Shown: positions 43,533 to 54,489, numbered from the stretch's first letter. The stretch: 64,000 nt of DNA from Lachnospiraceae bacterium (GCA_009911185.1 QXWW01000012.1:44242-108241), one strand, 5' to 3'. The notes: generated by a model from the letters alone, not told the origin. Translations and numbers: made by a program.

Positions 43533-46500
43533 ATGAAAAATGAAATTCTATTTAAGGGAGGGCGGGCAGGCCTGTTCCCGGCAGCAAGGCATACAGGGAA
43601 AAAACTGACTGTCTTTTTACTGTCATTTTGTTTGTTACTCTCAAATCTGTCATGCGGGACAGTAAAAGAGGTGTATGCGTCAGATGGAAAGCTTACCGAA
43701 AACGTGGAGATAGACAATGTTGTCTATAAGGAAATCGAGCCAGGAAAGATGAAGCTTGTGGAATGGAAAGCTGAAATTGAATCTGCGGCAGAGATTGTAA
43801 TTCCAGGAACAGTCACATATAACGGGAAGGAATATACGGTGGTTTCAATTGGAGATTCGGCGTTTGCATATAAGTATATCAGGAAGGTTACTTTTCCAGA
43901 TACAATTGAAAGCATCGGTCAGGAAGCGTTCAGATCTTGCGGAGACAGAGGCGTATTGGAATTAACGCTGCCTGGAAACTTAAAAGAAATTGGGCGAGAT
44001 GCTTTCTGGAATTCTTATATCAGCGGAGAATTGGTGATACCGGATTCGGTAACCTTCATCGGGTCTCAGGCTTTTCGCGCTACGAAAATATCTGGCGTGA
44101 TTATTTCAAATCCGGACATTGTTTATGGAGAAGATGTATTTGCTGATAATCAAAGCCTTGTCAGCATAAAACTGCCGGAAGGTATTTCAAAGCTTGGGGG
44201 AGCCGCTTTTCTAAGAGGATGTACTGGTCTTACGCAGATTGATTTGCCAGACAGCATTACATACATACCGAAGTCAGCATTGAGCGGGTGTACCGGCCTT
44301 ACGCAGATTGAGATTCCATCTGCAGTCAATAAGATTGATGAGTCGGCATTTTATGGATGCACTGGACTGAAAGAGATCGTGGTGCCGGATGGCATAACGG
44401 AACTGCTTGTATATACGTTCCGTGCGTGTAGTGAAGAGCTGCGTGTTATCCTTCCTGACAGTATCACATCTGTTCACAGCAGGACATTTTTTGAAGGAGT
44501 CAGTGAGAAGGACAAGTACAGTACGACGCTTACGGTTTCATGTACCAGCAGGGAGGTAGCGGCTCTCGTGGCAGCCGTCGGCCATAAAAACATCCTTTTA
44601 AACGGCGAGGCTTATGAGACGAAGACATTCGAAATCAATGGCTATACATATACGGTGACAGATAGTGAAAATAAATATGTCCAGTTGGATAAATGGGCAG
44701 GAACACAGCCTTCCGGGGAAGTGGCTATTCCTAAAACAGTGACGTATGAGGGAGAGGACTATACCGTAAAAACCATTGGAGAAAGTGCATTTTATGGGTG
44801 TACAGAGATAACAAAAGTGACGCTTCCGGATACACTTACCGGAATGGGGACGCGTGTTTTTATGAGCTGTAGAAAACTTACATCTGTTAATCTGCCAGAC
44901 GGTATCACACGTATTGAGCAGATGATGTTTTATAGATGTCCGCTCCAGGAAGAACTGAAGCTTCCGTCAAATTTGCAATATATTGGATCTTATGCATTTG
45001 GAGATTGTACAGGTTTGCAGAAGATTGAGATTCCGGGAAGCTGTACGGTGGTCGGCACGGGAGCATTTGCTGACTGTACCGGTATTACAGAGGTGACGCT
45101 GAGTGAAGGAATTATAGAAATGGGAAGTAATATATTTGGCGGCTGTACCGGCATAAAAAAAATTCAACTGCCAGATTCCATACAAACAATCGGTGGTTAT
45201 GCATTTTGGAATTGTACGGAACTTGAGGAAATACAATTAAATCAGAGTCTCACAGAGATTGGCATCGGGATTTTCAGCGGGTGTGAAAAACTGACAGGGA
45301 CAATGGTCCTGCCGGATTCTGTCAAAATAATTGGGCGGGATGCGTTTGTGGATAGCAGTCTGACCAGAGTACATGTGGGCAGTGGTCTGACAATCCTGGA
45401 AAGCAGGGCCTTTCCGGATTCCATCCGGTTAACGGCAAACAGTTTGGAAGTATGGAAATTATTGTCCAGAAATACAGACCGTATCAATGCGCCTGAGTTT
45501 TTGTGGGACGGAACGTGTGATATTCCGGATGAAATACATGCATATGTGGAGGGCGATATTATTATTGCCGACAGTGTAATGATTGGGGACGCAGCCGTTG
45601 TAACCTTTATGCCTGACGCCTCTTTGACAGTAGACGGGACGCTTACAAATAATGGAATGGTGGAAGGAGAGGGAGCGATTACCGTAAATGGTACGTTTTT
45701 GAATAACGGAACGGTAGTAGGAAGGGGAGCAATTACCGTAAATGGCAAGCTTACGAATAATGGAACGATAGAAAGAGAGGGTGCATTTACCGTAAATGGT
45801 GTAATTACCGGAAGCGGAACTTTTGGGGAAGGAATACAGGTAACATTTCTGCTGACGGAAGATATGGTTGCAGATGTAGATGACGCTGTTTATAGCGCAG
45901 CGCCTCTTGTGCCGGAACCGGAAATTTCCACTGTTTTTGCCGGGGAGAAAATTATATTTGAAAAAAATGTGGATTATACATATAGCTATGCAAACAATAT
46001 AATCCCCGGCACGGCAGACGTTACGGTTACGCCCAAGGCGGGAGGGAAACTTACGGGAGAAGCCGTAACCACGCACTTTACGATTGGCAAGGACGTCCAG
46101 ACAGTTCCTGTTTGCAGCTTGTCCTACAGGGAAAACGAAGACGGTCAGACGCTGACGGCAGAAATTGTGCAGGTGGAAGGTGCGGAATACAGTTTTGACG
46201 GGGAAAACTGGGGGGATGAAAATACGAAAAGTGACTGCCAGCCGGACCGGGAATATACGGCGTATATACGAATGAAGGAAACTGCAACCCATTCTGCCAG
46301 TGGAGCAGCGCAGAAAACACTGAGAGCTCCGAAGCTGAAGCAGAATGCGCCGGAAGAATGTTTGCTGACGTACAGGGAAAACGAAGACGGCCAGACGCTG
46401 ACGGCAGAAATTGCGCAGGCAGAAGGTGCGGAATACAGCTTTGACGGGGAAAGCTGGGGGGATGAAAATACGAAAAGTGACTGCCAGCCAGACCGGGAAT

Positions 46501-47702
46501 ATACGGCGTATATGCGAATGAAGGAAACGGCAAGCCATTTTGCCAGTGAAGCAGTGCAGAAAACAGTGAGAGCCCCGAAACTGAAGCAGAATGCGCCGGA
46601 AGAATGTGAGCTGACGTACAGGGAAAACGAAGACGGCCAGACGCTGACGGCGGAAATCGCGCAGGTGGAAGGTGCGGAATACAGCTTTGACGGGGAAAAC
46701 TGGGGGGATGAAAATACGAAAAGTGACTGCCAGCCGAACCGGGAATATACGGCGTATATACGAATGAAGGAAACGGCAAGCCATTTTGCCAGTGAAGCAG
46801 TGCAGAAAACAGTGAGAGCCCCGAAGCTGAAGCAGAATGCGCCGGAAGAATGTTTGCTGACGTACAGGGAAAACGAAGACGGTCAGACGCTGACAGCGGA
46901 AATTGCGCAGGTGGAAGGTGCGGAATACAGCTTTGACGGGGAAAGCTGGGGAGATGAAAATACGAAAAAAGACTGCCAGCCGAACCGGGAATATACGGCG
47001 TATATACGAATGAAGGAAACGGCAAGCCATTTTGCCAGTGAGGCAGTGCAGAAAACATTGAAAACTCCGCAGTTGACAGGAAACACGGGAAATACAGGAG
47101 ATACAGGAGATACAGGAAACACAGGGGATACAGGAAATACAGGAACAGAAAATAAGAAACTGTCAGCGCCGGAGATTTCAAAGCTGACATCCACGGCTGG
47201 AAAGAAAGGCATATATGTGCAGGTGACGGTAAAACCAGTGGCAGGTGCAGACCACTATGAGGTATACCGTAAATCCGGAAAGAAAACCACGCTAGTGAAA
47301 TCGACAGCGTCAGGGAAAACCAAAATTCAGGATGACAAGCCTGTGAAGAGTGCGAAATACTATGCCGTGGCAGTGTCCAAAGACGGCAGTATCAAAAGTG
47401 CGGCCGGAAAAGCAAAAGTAATTACATTATCCAAAGGAACGAAGATAAAGAAAGTATCTTCCACGTCCAAAGGAATAAAAGTTACATGGAAAAAGGCAAA
47501 GGGTGCAAAAAAATATGTGCTTTATCGTTCAACAAAGAAAAATGCGGGTTATGTGAGAGTTAAAACACTTGGAAAGAAAAAAATGAGTTATATTGATAAG
47601 AAAGCAAAGAAAGGCAGGAATTATTACTATAAAATAGCGGTTCTCACAACCTCTAAGTCAAGCTTAATGAGTATGGCGTCCAAGCGTGTGAAATGCAGGT
47701 AA
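43533..47702 (+). CDS. Giant BspA-like leucine-rich-repeat surface protein with tandem 82-residue repeats
   Basis: The 1389-residue protein has a long signal peptide (about 1-48, hydrophobic core LTVFLLSFCLLLSNLSC). About residues 70-660 are BspA/LRR_5 repeats with the recurring I-x-x-x-A-F-x-x-C-x-x-L-x-x-I/V pattern. Residues about 700-775 contain three 18-residue VNG-x-L-x-N-N-G repeats. Four near-identical 82-residue repeats span about 861-1182, then a Gly-Asn/Asp-Thr linker (1183-1206), then two fibronectin III-like, Lys-rich domains at the C-terminus. There is no LPXTG signal, so wall attachment may be charge-based. BspA proteins bind host matrix or other cells. The adjacent STAND regulator may control it. 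Confidence 0.88.
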   Translation: MKNEILFKGGRAGLFPAARHTGKKLTVFLLSFCLLLSNLSCGTVKEVYASDGKLTENVEIDNVVYKEIEPGKMKLVEWKAEIESAAEIVIPGTVTYNGKEYTVVSIGDSAFAYKYIRKVTFPDTIESIGQEAFRSCGDRGVLELTLPGNLKEIGRDAFWNSYISGELVIPDSVTFIGSQAFRATKISGVIISNPDIVYGEDVFADNQSLVSIKLPEGISKLGGAAFLRGCTGLTQIDLPDSITYIPKSALSGCTGLTQIEIPSAVNKIDESAFYGCTGLKEIVVPDGITELLVYTFRACSEELRVILPDSITSVHSRTFFEGVSEKDKYSTTLTVSCTSREVAALVAAVGHKNILLNGEAYETKTFEINGYTYTVTDSENKYVQLDKWAGTQPSGEVAIPKTVTYEGEDYTVKTIGESAFYGCTEITKVTLPDTLTGMGTRVFMSCRKLTSVNLPDGITRIEQMMFYRCPLQEELKLPSNLQYIGSYAFGDCTGLQKIEIPGSCTVVGTGAFADCTGITEVTLSEGIIEMGSNIFGGCTGIKKIQLPDSIQTIGGYAFWNCTELEEIQLNQSLTEIGIGIFSGCEKLTGTMVLPDSVKIIGRDAFVDSSLTRVHVGSGLTILESRAFPDSIRLTANSLEVWKLLSRNTDRINAPEFLWDGTCDIPDEIHAYVEGDIIIADSVMIGDAAVVTFMPDASLTVDGTLTNNGMVEGEGAITVNGTFLNNGTVVGRGAITVNGKLTNNGTIEREGAFTVNGVITGSGTFGEGIQVTFLLTEDMVADVDDAVYSAAPLVPEPEISTVFAGEKIIFEKNVDYTYSYANNIIPGTADVTVTPKAGGKLTGEAVTTHFTIGKDVQTVPVCSLSYRENEDGQTLTAEIVQVEGAEYSFDGENWGDENTKSDCQPDREYTAYIRMKETATHSASGAAQKTLRAPKLKQNAPEECLLTYRENEDGQTLTAEIAQAEGAEYSFDGESWGDENTKSDCQPDREYTAYMRMKETASHFASEAVQKTVRAPKLKQNAPEECELTYRENEDGQTLTAEIAQVEGAEYSFDGENWGDENTKSDCQPNREYTAYIRMKETASHFASEAVQKTVRAPKLKQNAPEECLLTYRENEDGQTLTAEIAQVEGAEYSFDGESWGDENTKKDCQPNREYTAYIRMKETASHFASEAVQKTLKTPQLTGNTGNTGDTGDTGNTGDTGNTGTENKKLSAPEISKLTSTAGKKGIYVQVTVKPVAGADHYEVYRKSGKKTTLVKSTASGKTKIQDDKPVKSAKYYAVAVSKDGSIKSAAGKAKVITLSKGTKIKKVSSTSKGIKVTWKKAKGAKKYVLYRSTKKNAGYVRVKTLGKKKMSYIDKKAKKGRNYYYKIAVLTTSKSSLMSMASKRVKCR
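45640..45815 (+). repeat. 54-bp in-gene repeats (18-residue VNG/NNG units)
   Basis: ACCGTAAATGG occurs at 45681, 45735 and 45789, exactly 54 bp apart, each within a unit encoding a V-N-G-x-L/F-x-N-N-G pattern. The units resemble the beta-solenoid turns of adhesins. Confidence 0.75.
46113..47075 (+). repeat. Four 246-bp tandem repeats inside the surface-protein gene
   Basis: TACAGGGAAAACGAAGACGG begins at 46125, 46371, 46617 and 46863, a constant 246-bp (82-codon) period. Copies differ at few positions, including synonymous ones, indicating recent duplication or gene conversion. Such arrays can gain or lose units by recombination and vary the length of a surface stalk. Confidence 0.95.
47079..47147 (+). 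repeat. 9-bp microsatellite-like repeat encoding a Gly-Asn/Asp-Thr linker
   Basis: Seven or eight 9-base units of type GGARAYACA encode G-N-T or G-D-T triplets between the stalk repeats and the C-terminal domains. It is in frame, so changes in copy number keep the reading frame. Confidence 0.85.
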
Positions 47703-47765
47703 TGGCATATTGCGGTTGATAAAATTACGGCATTTACGGGTATGAAATGCAGAAAACAAGACAAA

Positions 47766-47807
47766 GGATATCAAGTGGTGCAAAAGCGCCATCTGATATC
47801 CTTTTAT
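47766..47807 (+). terminator. Terminator after the surface-protein gene
   Basis: GGATATCA (47766-47773) pairs with TGATATCC (47794-47801), extended by a GGTGC/GCGCC inner stem, then CTTTTATT. The sequence 47808-47939 is AT-rich and holds no gene. Confidence 0.85.
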
Positions 47808-47939
47808 TCTGCAAAAATTTATCTTTGCCTGGCGTCATTATAAAGACTATATTTTACAATAATTACAATTTAGACAAAACATTTATAAAAATCACTGGAA
47901 TTTTCTACAATTCCCCTGTCATGCGGAGGACGAATTTCA

Positions 47940-47969
47940 TTGACGGATAAAAAGAGCCTGTATTATAAT
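47940..47969 (+). promoter_or_regulatory. Promoter of the purC-purF-purB cluster
   Basis: TTGACG (47940-47945) and TATAAT (47964-47969) have an 18-bp spacer, 49 bp before purC. The leader is too short for a purine riboswitch downstream of this promoter. Confidence 0.7.
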
Positions 47970-48018
47970 TAAGCCGAACGAGAAATGAAACAAGGTATGT
48001 GAGAAATGGAGGACATTC

Positions 48019-48897
48019 ATGAGTATGCAGGAATTTAAACCGGTAAAAGAAGGAAAAGTACGGGAGGTTTATGATACTGGAGACAGTATGATAATTGTGG
48101 CGACAGACAGGATTTCCGCTTTTGATGTGATTTTAAAGAATAAAATCACACAGAAGGGGGCAATTTTGACACAGATGTCTGAATTTTGGTTTCATTTTAC
48201 CAGGGATATTGTGCCGAACCATATGATTTCTACGGATGTGGCGGATATGCCGGAATTTTTCCGCAATGAGAATTTTGATGGAAACAGCATGAAATGTAAA
48301 AAGCTGGATATGCTGCCCATAGAGTGCATTGTGCGCGGCTATATCACGGGCACAGGCTGGGAAAGCTATCAGAAAAATGGAACAGTCTGCGGAATTAAAC
48401 TGCCGCAGGGATTGCAGGAATCGGAGCAATTGCCAGAGCCGATTTATACTCCTACCACGAAGGCAGAACTGGGACTTCATGATGAACACATTACCTTTGA
48501 AGATACGGTGGATATTTTGGAAAAACAATATCCGGGCAAAGGGGCGGAGTATGCAGAAACTATTAAGGACTGTACCATTTCGCTCTATAAGAAATGTGCG
48601 GAATATGCCCGCAGCAAAGGGATTATCATTGCAGATACAAAGTTTGAGTTTGGATTGGACGAAAACGGAACTGTGGTTCTGGGAGATGAGATGCTCACGC
48701 CGGACAGTTCCAGATTCTGGCCAGTGGAAGGCTATGTTTCCGGAAAGTCACAGCCGTCGTTTGATAAGCAGTTTGTAAGAGACTGGTTAAGGGAGAATCC
48801 TGACAGCGATTATCATCTGCCGGATGAAATTGTAGAGAAGACTGTAGATAAATACAAAGAGGCGTATGAGCTTTTAACGGGAGAGAAATTCGTTTAA
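48019..48897 (+). CDS. purC: Phosphoribosylaminoimidazole-succinocarboxamide synthase
   Basis: PurC joins aspartate to CAIR in de novo purine synthesis. The 292-residue protein is the longer bacterial/yeast-like form and shows KVREVYDTGDSMIIVATDR at the N-terminus, IECIVRGYITGTGWESYQ, and the signature FEFGLDENGTVVLGDEMLTPDSSRF in two blocks (FEFGLDENG, LGDEMLTPDSSRFW). GGAGGACATTC precedes the ATG. purF follows 17 bp later and purB overlaps purF, so the three are one operon catalysing steps 1, 7 and 8/12 of the pathway. No other pur genes are in the window. Confidence 0.97.
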   Translation: MSMQEFKPVKEGKVREVYDTGDSMIIVATDRISAFDVILKNKITQKGAILTQMSEFWFHFTRDIVPNHMISTDVADMPEFFRNENFDGNSMKCKKLDMLPIECIVRGYITGTGWESYQKNGTVCGIKLPQGLQESEQLPEPIYTPTTKAELGLHDEHITFEDTVDILEKQYPGKGAEYAETIKDCTISLYKKCAEYARSKGIIIADTKFEFGLDENGTVVLGDEMLTPDSSRFWPVEGYVSGKSQPSFDKQFVRDWLRENPDSDYHLPDEIVEKTVDKYKEAYELLTGEKFV

Positions 48898-48914
48898 ATC
48901 GACTGGAGAAGGAT

Positions 48915-50360
48915 ATGGACAGCAGGAAAATGCAAGCGCATACAGAGGCGGACAAGCTGCATGAAGAGTGCGGTGTCTTTGGTATGTATGATTTTGACGG
49001 AAATGATGTGGCATCCACGATTTATTATGGTCTGTTTGCCCTGCAGCACCGCGGACAGGAAAGCTGCGGAATTGCAGTCAGCAGGACCAGCGGCCCTCCG
49101 AAAAATATCAATGTTTTGAAAGGAATGGGGTTGGTGAATGAAGTATTTACCCAGGAGAGTTTAGCGAAAATGCAGGGAGATATCGGCGTGGGACACGTGC
49201 GCTATTCAACTGCCGGAGCCTCCACCAGGGAAAATGCACAGCCTCTTGTCCTCAATTATGTAAAGGGAACGCTGGCCTTAGCGCATAATGGAAATCTGAT
49301 TAACGCCAACGAGCTGCGTGAAGAGTTAGAGTATACGGGAGCAATTTTTCAGACCACCATTGATTCGGAAGTGATTGCCTATCACATTGCCAGGGAACGG
49401 CTGGCAAGCAAAACGGCAGAGGAGGCGGTGAGACGCGCCGCAGAAAAGCTGAAAGGCGCTTTTTCCCTGGTGGTAGCAAGCCCCAGGAAACTGGTGGGAG
49501 CCAGAGATCCCTTTGGGTTTAAACCTCTTTGTATCGGAAAAAGACACAATGCCTATATAATTGCCTCAGAGACGTGTGCACTGGAAACTGTGGGAGCTGA
49601 GTTTGTGCGGGATATCCTGCCTGGAGAGGTGGTAACCATCACGCCGGAGGGAATCAGCTCAGATACCAGTTTGTGTCTGCCCAGAGAAAAAGAAGCCAGA
49701 TGTATTTTTGAATATATCTATTTTGCAAGGCCAGACAGCCATATTGACGGAGTGAGCGTCTATGCTTCCCGCATTCGGGCCGGGCGTTTTCTTGCCATAG
49801 ACGCTCCGGCAGAAGCAGATCTGGTGGTGGGAGTGCCGGAGTCCGGCAATGCGGCGGCGCTGGGATATTCTCTGCAGTCAGGAATCCCCTATGGAACGGC
49901 GTTTGTCAAAAACAGTTATGTGGGACGGACATTTATCAAACCCGGGCAGAGCAGCCGGGAATCCAGTGTGCGGGTGAAGCTGAATGTGCTCAGAGAAGCA
50001 GTAAAAGGAAAAAGAATTATCATGATAGATGATTCAATTGTGAGGGGAACTACCTCAGACCGTATTGTGCAGATGCTGCGGGACGCAGGCGCACGGGAAG
50101 TTCATGTGAGGATTTCTTCTCCGCCGTTTCTGCATCCCTGTTACTTTGGAACAGATATTCCTAAACGGGAGCAGCTGATTGCCCATAACCGCAGTATGGA
50201 AGAGATTCGAGAAATCATCGGGGCAGACAGTTTGGGGTATCTTAAGATAGAACGGCTTACAGAGATGGCAGAAGGACGTTCCATCTGTAAGGGATGTTTT
50301 ACCGGAAATTACCCTGTGGATCCTCCCACACAAGATATTCGGGGAAATTATGAGCGATAA
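48915..50360 (+). CDS. purF: Amidophosphoribosyltransferase
   Basis: PurF makes phosphoribosylamine from PRPP and glutamine, the first committed purine step. The 481-residue protein has a propeptide of about 18 residues before the Ntn catalytic Cys in EECGVFGMY, the glutaminase block ALQHRGQESCGIAV, and the PRPP motif IIMIDDSIVRGTTSD (about residue 365). The C-terminal CKGCFTGNYP supplies Cys ligands as in the iron-sulfur-containing Bacillus type, whose cluster makes it oxygen sensitive. GGAGAAGG precedes the ATG. It overlaps the upstream end of the purB open frame, not the chosen purB start. Confidence 0.97.
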   Translation: MDSRKMQAHTEADKLHEECGVFGMYDFDGNDVASTIYYGLFALQHRGQESCGIAVSRTSGPPKNINVLKGMGLVNEVFTQESLAKMQGDIGVGHVRYSTAGASTRENAQPLVLNYVKGTLALAHNGNLINANELREELEYTGAIFQTTIDSEVIAYHIARERLASKTAEEAVRRAAEKLKGAFSLVVASPRKLVGARDPFGFKPLCIGKRHNAYIIASETCALETVGAEFVRDILPGEVVTITPEGISSDTSLCLPREKEARCIFEYIYFARPDSHIDGVSVYASRIRAGRFLAIDAPAEADLVVGVPESGNAAALGYSLQSGIPYGTAFVKNSYVGRTFIKPGQSSRESSVRVKLNVLREAVKGKRIIMIDDSIVRGTTSDRIVQMLRDAGAREVHVRISSPPFLHPCYFGTDIPKREQLIAHNRSMEEIREIIGADSLGYLKIERLTEMAEGRSICKGCFTGNYPVDPPTQDIRGNYER

Positions 50361-50376
50361 GAAAAGGAGAAAGATT

Positions 50377-51828
50377 ATGTCAACAGATCGATACAGCAGC
50401 CCGTTGTCAGAACGTTATGCCAGCAAGGAGATGCAGTATATTTTTTCAGCGGATATGAAGTTCTGCACCTGGAGAAAACTGTGGATTGCCCTGGCTGAGA
50501 CGGAAATGGAGCTTGGGCTGAGTGAAAATGGCAAGCTTGTGATCACACAGGAGCAGATTGACGAATTAAAAAGCCATGTGGACGATATCAATTATGACGT
50601 GGCAAAAGAGAGAGAAAAACTGGTGCGCCATGATGTGATGAGCCATGTATATGCTTACGGTCAGCAGTGTCCGAAAGCGGCAGGCATCATTCATCTCGGG
50701 GCCACTTCCTGTTACGTGGGAGACAACACAGATATTATTGTAATGAAGGAAGCGCTGAAACTGGTACGCAAAAAGCTTATCAATGTCATCGCGGAACTTG
50801 CTGAATTTGCGGACACTTATAAAGAGCTTCCAACCCTTGCGTTTACCCATTTTCAGCCGGCGCAGCCCACTACGGTAGGAAAACGCGCCACCCTGTGGCT
50901 GCAGGAATTTTTGATGGATTTCGAAGACCTGGAATACGTGATGGGAAGCCTGAAACTGCTGGGGTCAAAAGGCACCACTGGAACCCAGGCAAGTTTCCAG
51001 GAACTGTTTGCAGGCGATCAGGAGACCATTGATAAAATTGATCCTATGATTGCAGAAAAAATGGGATTTGAGGCGTGCTATGCCGTATCTGGACAGACCT
51101 ATTCCAGAAAGGTAGATACCAGGGTGTTAAATATTCTTGCAGGAATTGCCGCCAGCGCCCATAAAATGTCCAATGATATCCGCCTCCTTCAGCATTTGAA
51201 GGAAGTAGAAGAGCCGTTTGAGAAGAACCAGATTGGTTCCTCCGCTATGGCGTATAAGCGCAATCCAATGAGGAGTGAAAGAATTGCTTCTCTGGCACGC
51301 TATGTGCTGGCAGACGCCTTAAATCCGGCGATTACCTCGGCCACCCAATGGTTTGAGAGAACATTGGATGATTCTGCAAATAAACGTTTATCTGTTCCGG
51401 AAGGTTTTCTGGCGGTAGACGGCATTCTGGATTTATGCCTGAACGTGGTAGACGGCCTGGTAGTTTATGATAAAGTCATCCGCAAGCATATGATGGCGGA
51501 ACTGCCCTTTATGGCCACGGAAAATATCATGATGGACGCCGTGAAGAACGGCGGAAACCGTCAGGAAATGCATGAAAAGATTCGCCAGCTTTCCATGGAA
51601 GCAGGCAGACATGTCAAAGTAGAAGGCAAAGACAATAATCTGCTGGAACTGATAGCGGCAGATCCGACCTTTCATCTGACCCTGGAAGAATTGGAAAATT
51701 CCATGGATCCCTCCAAATATGTGGGACGGGCGCCTCTCCAGGTGGAAAAATTCCTGGCTCAGTCAGTAAATCCGGTATTGGATAAGAATAAAGAGCTGCT
51801 TGGATTAAGAGCAGAGATTAATGTATAG
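50377..51828 (+). CDS. purB: Adenylosuccinate lyase
   Basis: PurB cleaves SAICAR to AICAR and adenylosuccinate to AMP. I start at ATG 50377 (483 residues), 6 bases after AAAAGGAG; the in-frame ATG at 50350 lies within purF. The fumarase/aspartase fold is shown by HDVMSHVYAYGQQCP, LGATSCYVGDNTD, TLAFTHFQPAQPTTVGK and the signature loop GSSAMAYKRNPMRSER with the catalytic Ser. The length and sequence match the eukaryote-like longer PurB found in many Lachnospiraceae rather than the 430-residue Bacillus form. It completes the small purCFB operon. Confidence 0.96.
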   Translation: MSTDRYSSPLSERYASKEMQYIFSADMKFCTWRKLWIALAETEMELGLSENGKLVITQEQIDELKSHVDDINYDVAKEREKLVRHDVMSHVYAYGQQCPKAAGIIHLGATSCYVGDNTDIIVMKEALKLVRKKLINVIAELAEFADTYKELPTLAFTHFQPAQPTTVGKRATLWLQEFLMDFEDLEYVMGSLKLLGSKGTTGTQASFQELFAGDQETIDKIDPMIAEKMGFEACYAVSGQTYSRKVDTRVLNILAGIAASAHKMSNDIRLLQHLKEVEEPFEKNQIGSSAMAYKRNPMRSERIASLARYVLADALNPAITSATQWFERTLDDSANKRLSVPEGFLAVDGILDLCLNVVDGLVVYDKVIRKHMMAELPFMATENIMMDAVKNGGNRQEMHEKIRQLSMEAGRHVKVEGKDNNLLELIAADPTFHLTLEELENSMDPSKYVGRAPLQVEKFLAQSVNPVLDKNKELLGLRAEINV

Positions 51829-51849
51829 TAAAATGGAGGGTGTACCGTT

Positions 51850-52752
51850 ATGGGAGTGGATGCGTCGTTTTTGAAAGAAGAAACGCGATGCGGTTTTCTG
51901 GTAACAGAGAAACGCAAAAAAATCTGGCGGACGGAGCTGGAGCTATTGGAAAAGTTTGATGAAGTATGCAGGAAATACCATCTTACCTATTTTGCCGAGT
52001 ACGGCTCTCTTTTGGGGGCTGTACGCCATCAGGGCTTTATTCCCTGGGACGATGATATTGACCTTATGATGTTTCGTGATGATTATATGAAGCTTCAGGA
52101 AATCGCCCCGTCGGAATTTACAGAGCCTTATTTTTTCCAGAATACATATACCGACTTAGTGGTTTGGGGATTTTCCAAGCTTCGCGACGATCGTACCACG
52201 GGCATTGAATTTACAGATATGAGTCCGGATTTTCATCAGGGTATTTTCTTAGATATCAAGCCCTTTGACGACGCGCCGGACGGGAAAAATTTCAGCGCCA
52301 ATATCCTGGGCGTCCAGCAGGACGTTTGGCAGACCGTCGTAAATTCCGAAAATATGCGCCGCTATCTGTCCGGAGGCGTACAATTTCAGGTTGGTTCCGA
52401 TATCCTGACAGATTTGCTGAATTTGCCTGTCAGAGAGCGCTTCCGTCAGTTCGAGATTTTAAACCTTTCGCATTTTGGAACTTCAGAAAGAGTAAATTTT
52501 ATTGTAAGCGAAATCTGTAAAAGATCCAGCAGCCGTAAGAGAGAATGGTATTCAGAGGTCATTTACATGCCCTTTGAGCATATGCAGATTCCTGTGCCGG
52601 CAGGATACGATGAAATCTTAAAAATACATTATGGGAATTATCACAATTATGTCCCCAATGGTTCTACCCATGAGAATACATTTTTTGATCCGGACATTCC
52701 TTACCGGTACTATATGGAGCATCCGGAGAAAATGCAGGATTATACAATCTAG
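51850..52752 (+). CDS. LicD-family phosphotransferase
   Basis: The 300-residue soluble protein belongs to the LicD/FKTN nucleotidyltransferase-fold family that attaches phosphocholine or related groups to glycans. The signature is complete: YFAEYGSLLGAVRHQGF followed by IPWDDDIDLMMFRDDY (about residues 48-80), with the metal-binding D-D-D-I-D. A C-terminal YRYYMEHPEKM tail closes the domain. AAATGGAGGGTG precedes the ATG, 21 bp after purB. No licA, licB, licC or choline transporter is near, so donor and acceptor are unknown. It may be a solitary surface-glycan modifier read through from the pur operon. Confidence 0.88.
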   Translation: MGVDASFLKEETRCGFLVTEKRKKIWRTELELLEKFDEVCRKYHLTYFAEYGSLLGAVRHQGFIPWDDDIDLMMFRDDYMKLQEIAPSEFTEPYFFQNTYTDLVVWGFSKLRDDRTTGIEFTDMSPDFHQGIFLDIKPFDDAPDGKNFSANILGVQQDVWQTVVNSENMRRYLSGGVQFQVGSDILTDLLNLPVRERFRQFEILNLSHFGTSERVNFIVSEICKRSSSRKREWYSEVIYMPFEHMQIPVPAGYDEILKIHYGNYHNYVPNGSTHENTFFDPDIPYRYYMEHPEKMQDYTI

Positions 52753-52935
52753 CGTATAATTGCTGGATTTCTGTAAATACTTTAAACAGGAAACGTGTGT
52801 ACTGTCTGGGTGATGTTCAGGTAAAGTTACGCAGGATATTTGTTCATCTGCAAGGCGGATGTTCAACAGCGCAGCGGTGGCTGAGGCTGGAAAATCCAAT
52901 GCGGCAGACGGGCAAGTAAGTTTCCCTGAATATAA

Positions 52936-54297
<1,362 letters not shown>

Positions 54298-54312
54298 TAA
54301 ATGAAAAATAAT

Positions 54313-54363
54313 GGTTTCCCGATACTGAAAATGGTGGCGGTCAGTATCAGGGAAACTTTTTTG
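54313..54363 (+). terminator. Terminator after eno
   Basis: GTTTCCC-GATACTGA (54314-54328) and TCAGTATC-AGGGAAAC (54341-54356) form a long stem followed by TTTTTTG. Confidence 0.95.
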
Positions 54364-54489
54364 TCTTATAGAATTCGGGTTATAAAAGGACTGAAAAACA
54401 AAATTTTAAAAAGATATTGATAAATGTACAAGGGTATGATAGAATAAAAGAAGTTTTGAGCAGGAACAAATGCAGGAGGTTTTAGAAAA

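Noticed and set aside
45459..47030. Minus-strand open frame of 523 codons
   Set aside because: It is a repetitive shadow of the four 246-bp repeats in the surface-protein gene, with no ribosome site and no known domain.
46113..47147. CRISPR-like direct repeats
   Set aside because: The repeats are contiguous, in frame and coding; there are no unique spacers or cas genes.
46078..47190. Second minus-strand frame of 370 codons
   Set aside because: It is also antisense to the repeat array and made of repeated low-information residues.
47808..48018. Purine riboswitch before purC
   Set aside because: The leader after the likely promoter is under 50 bases and lacks the conserved three-way junction motifs.
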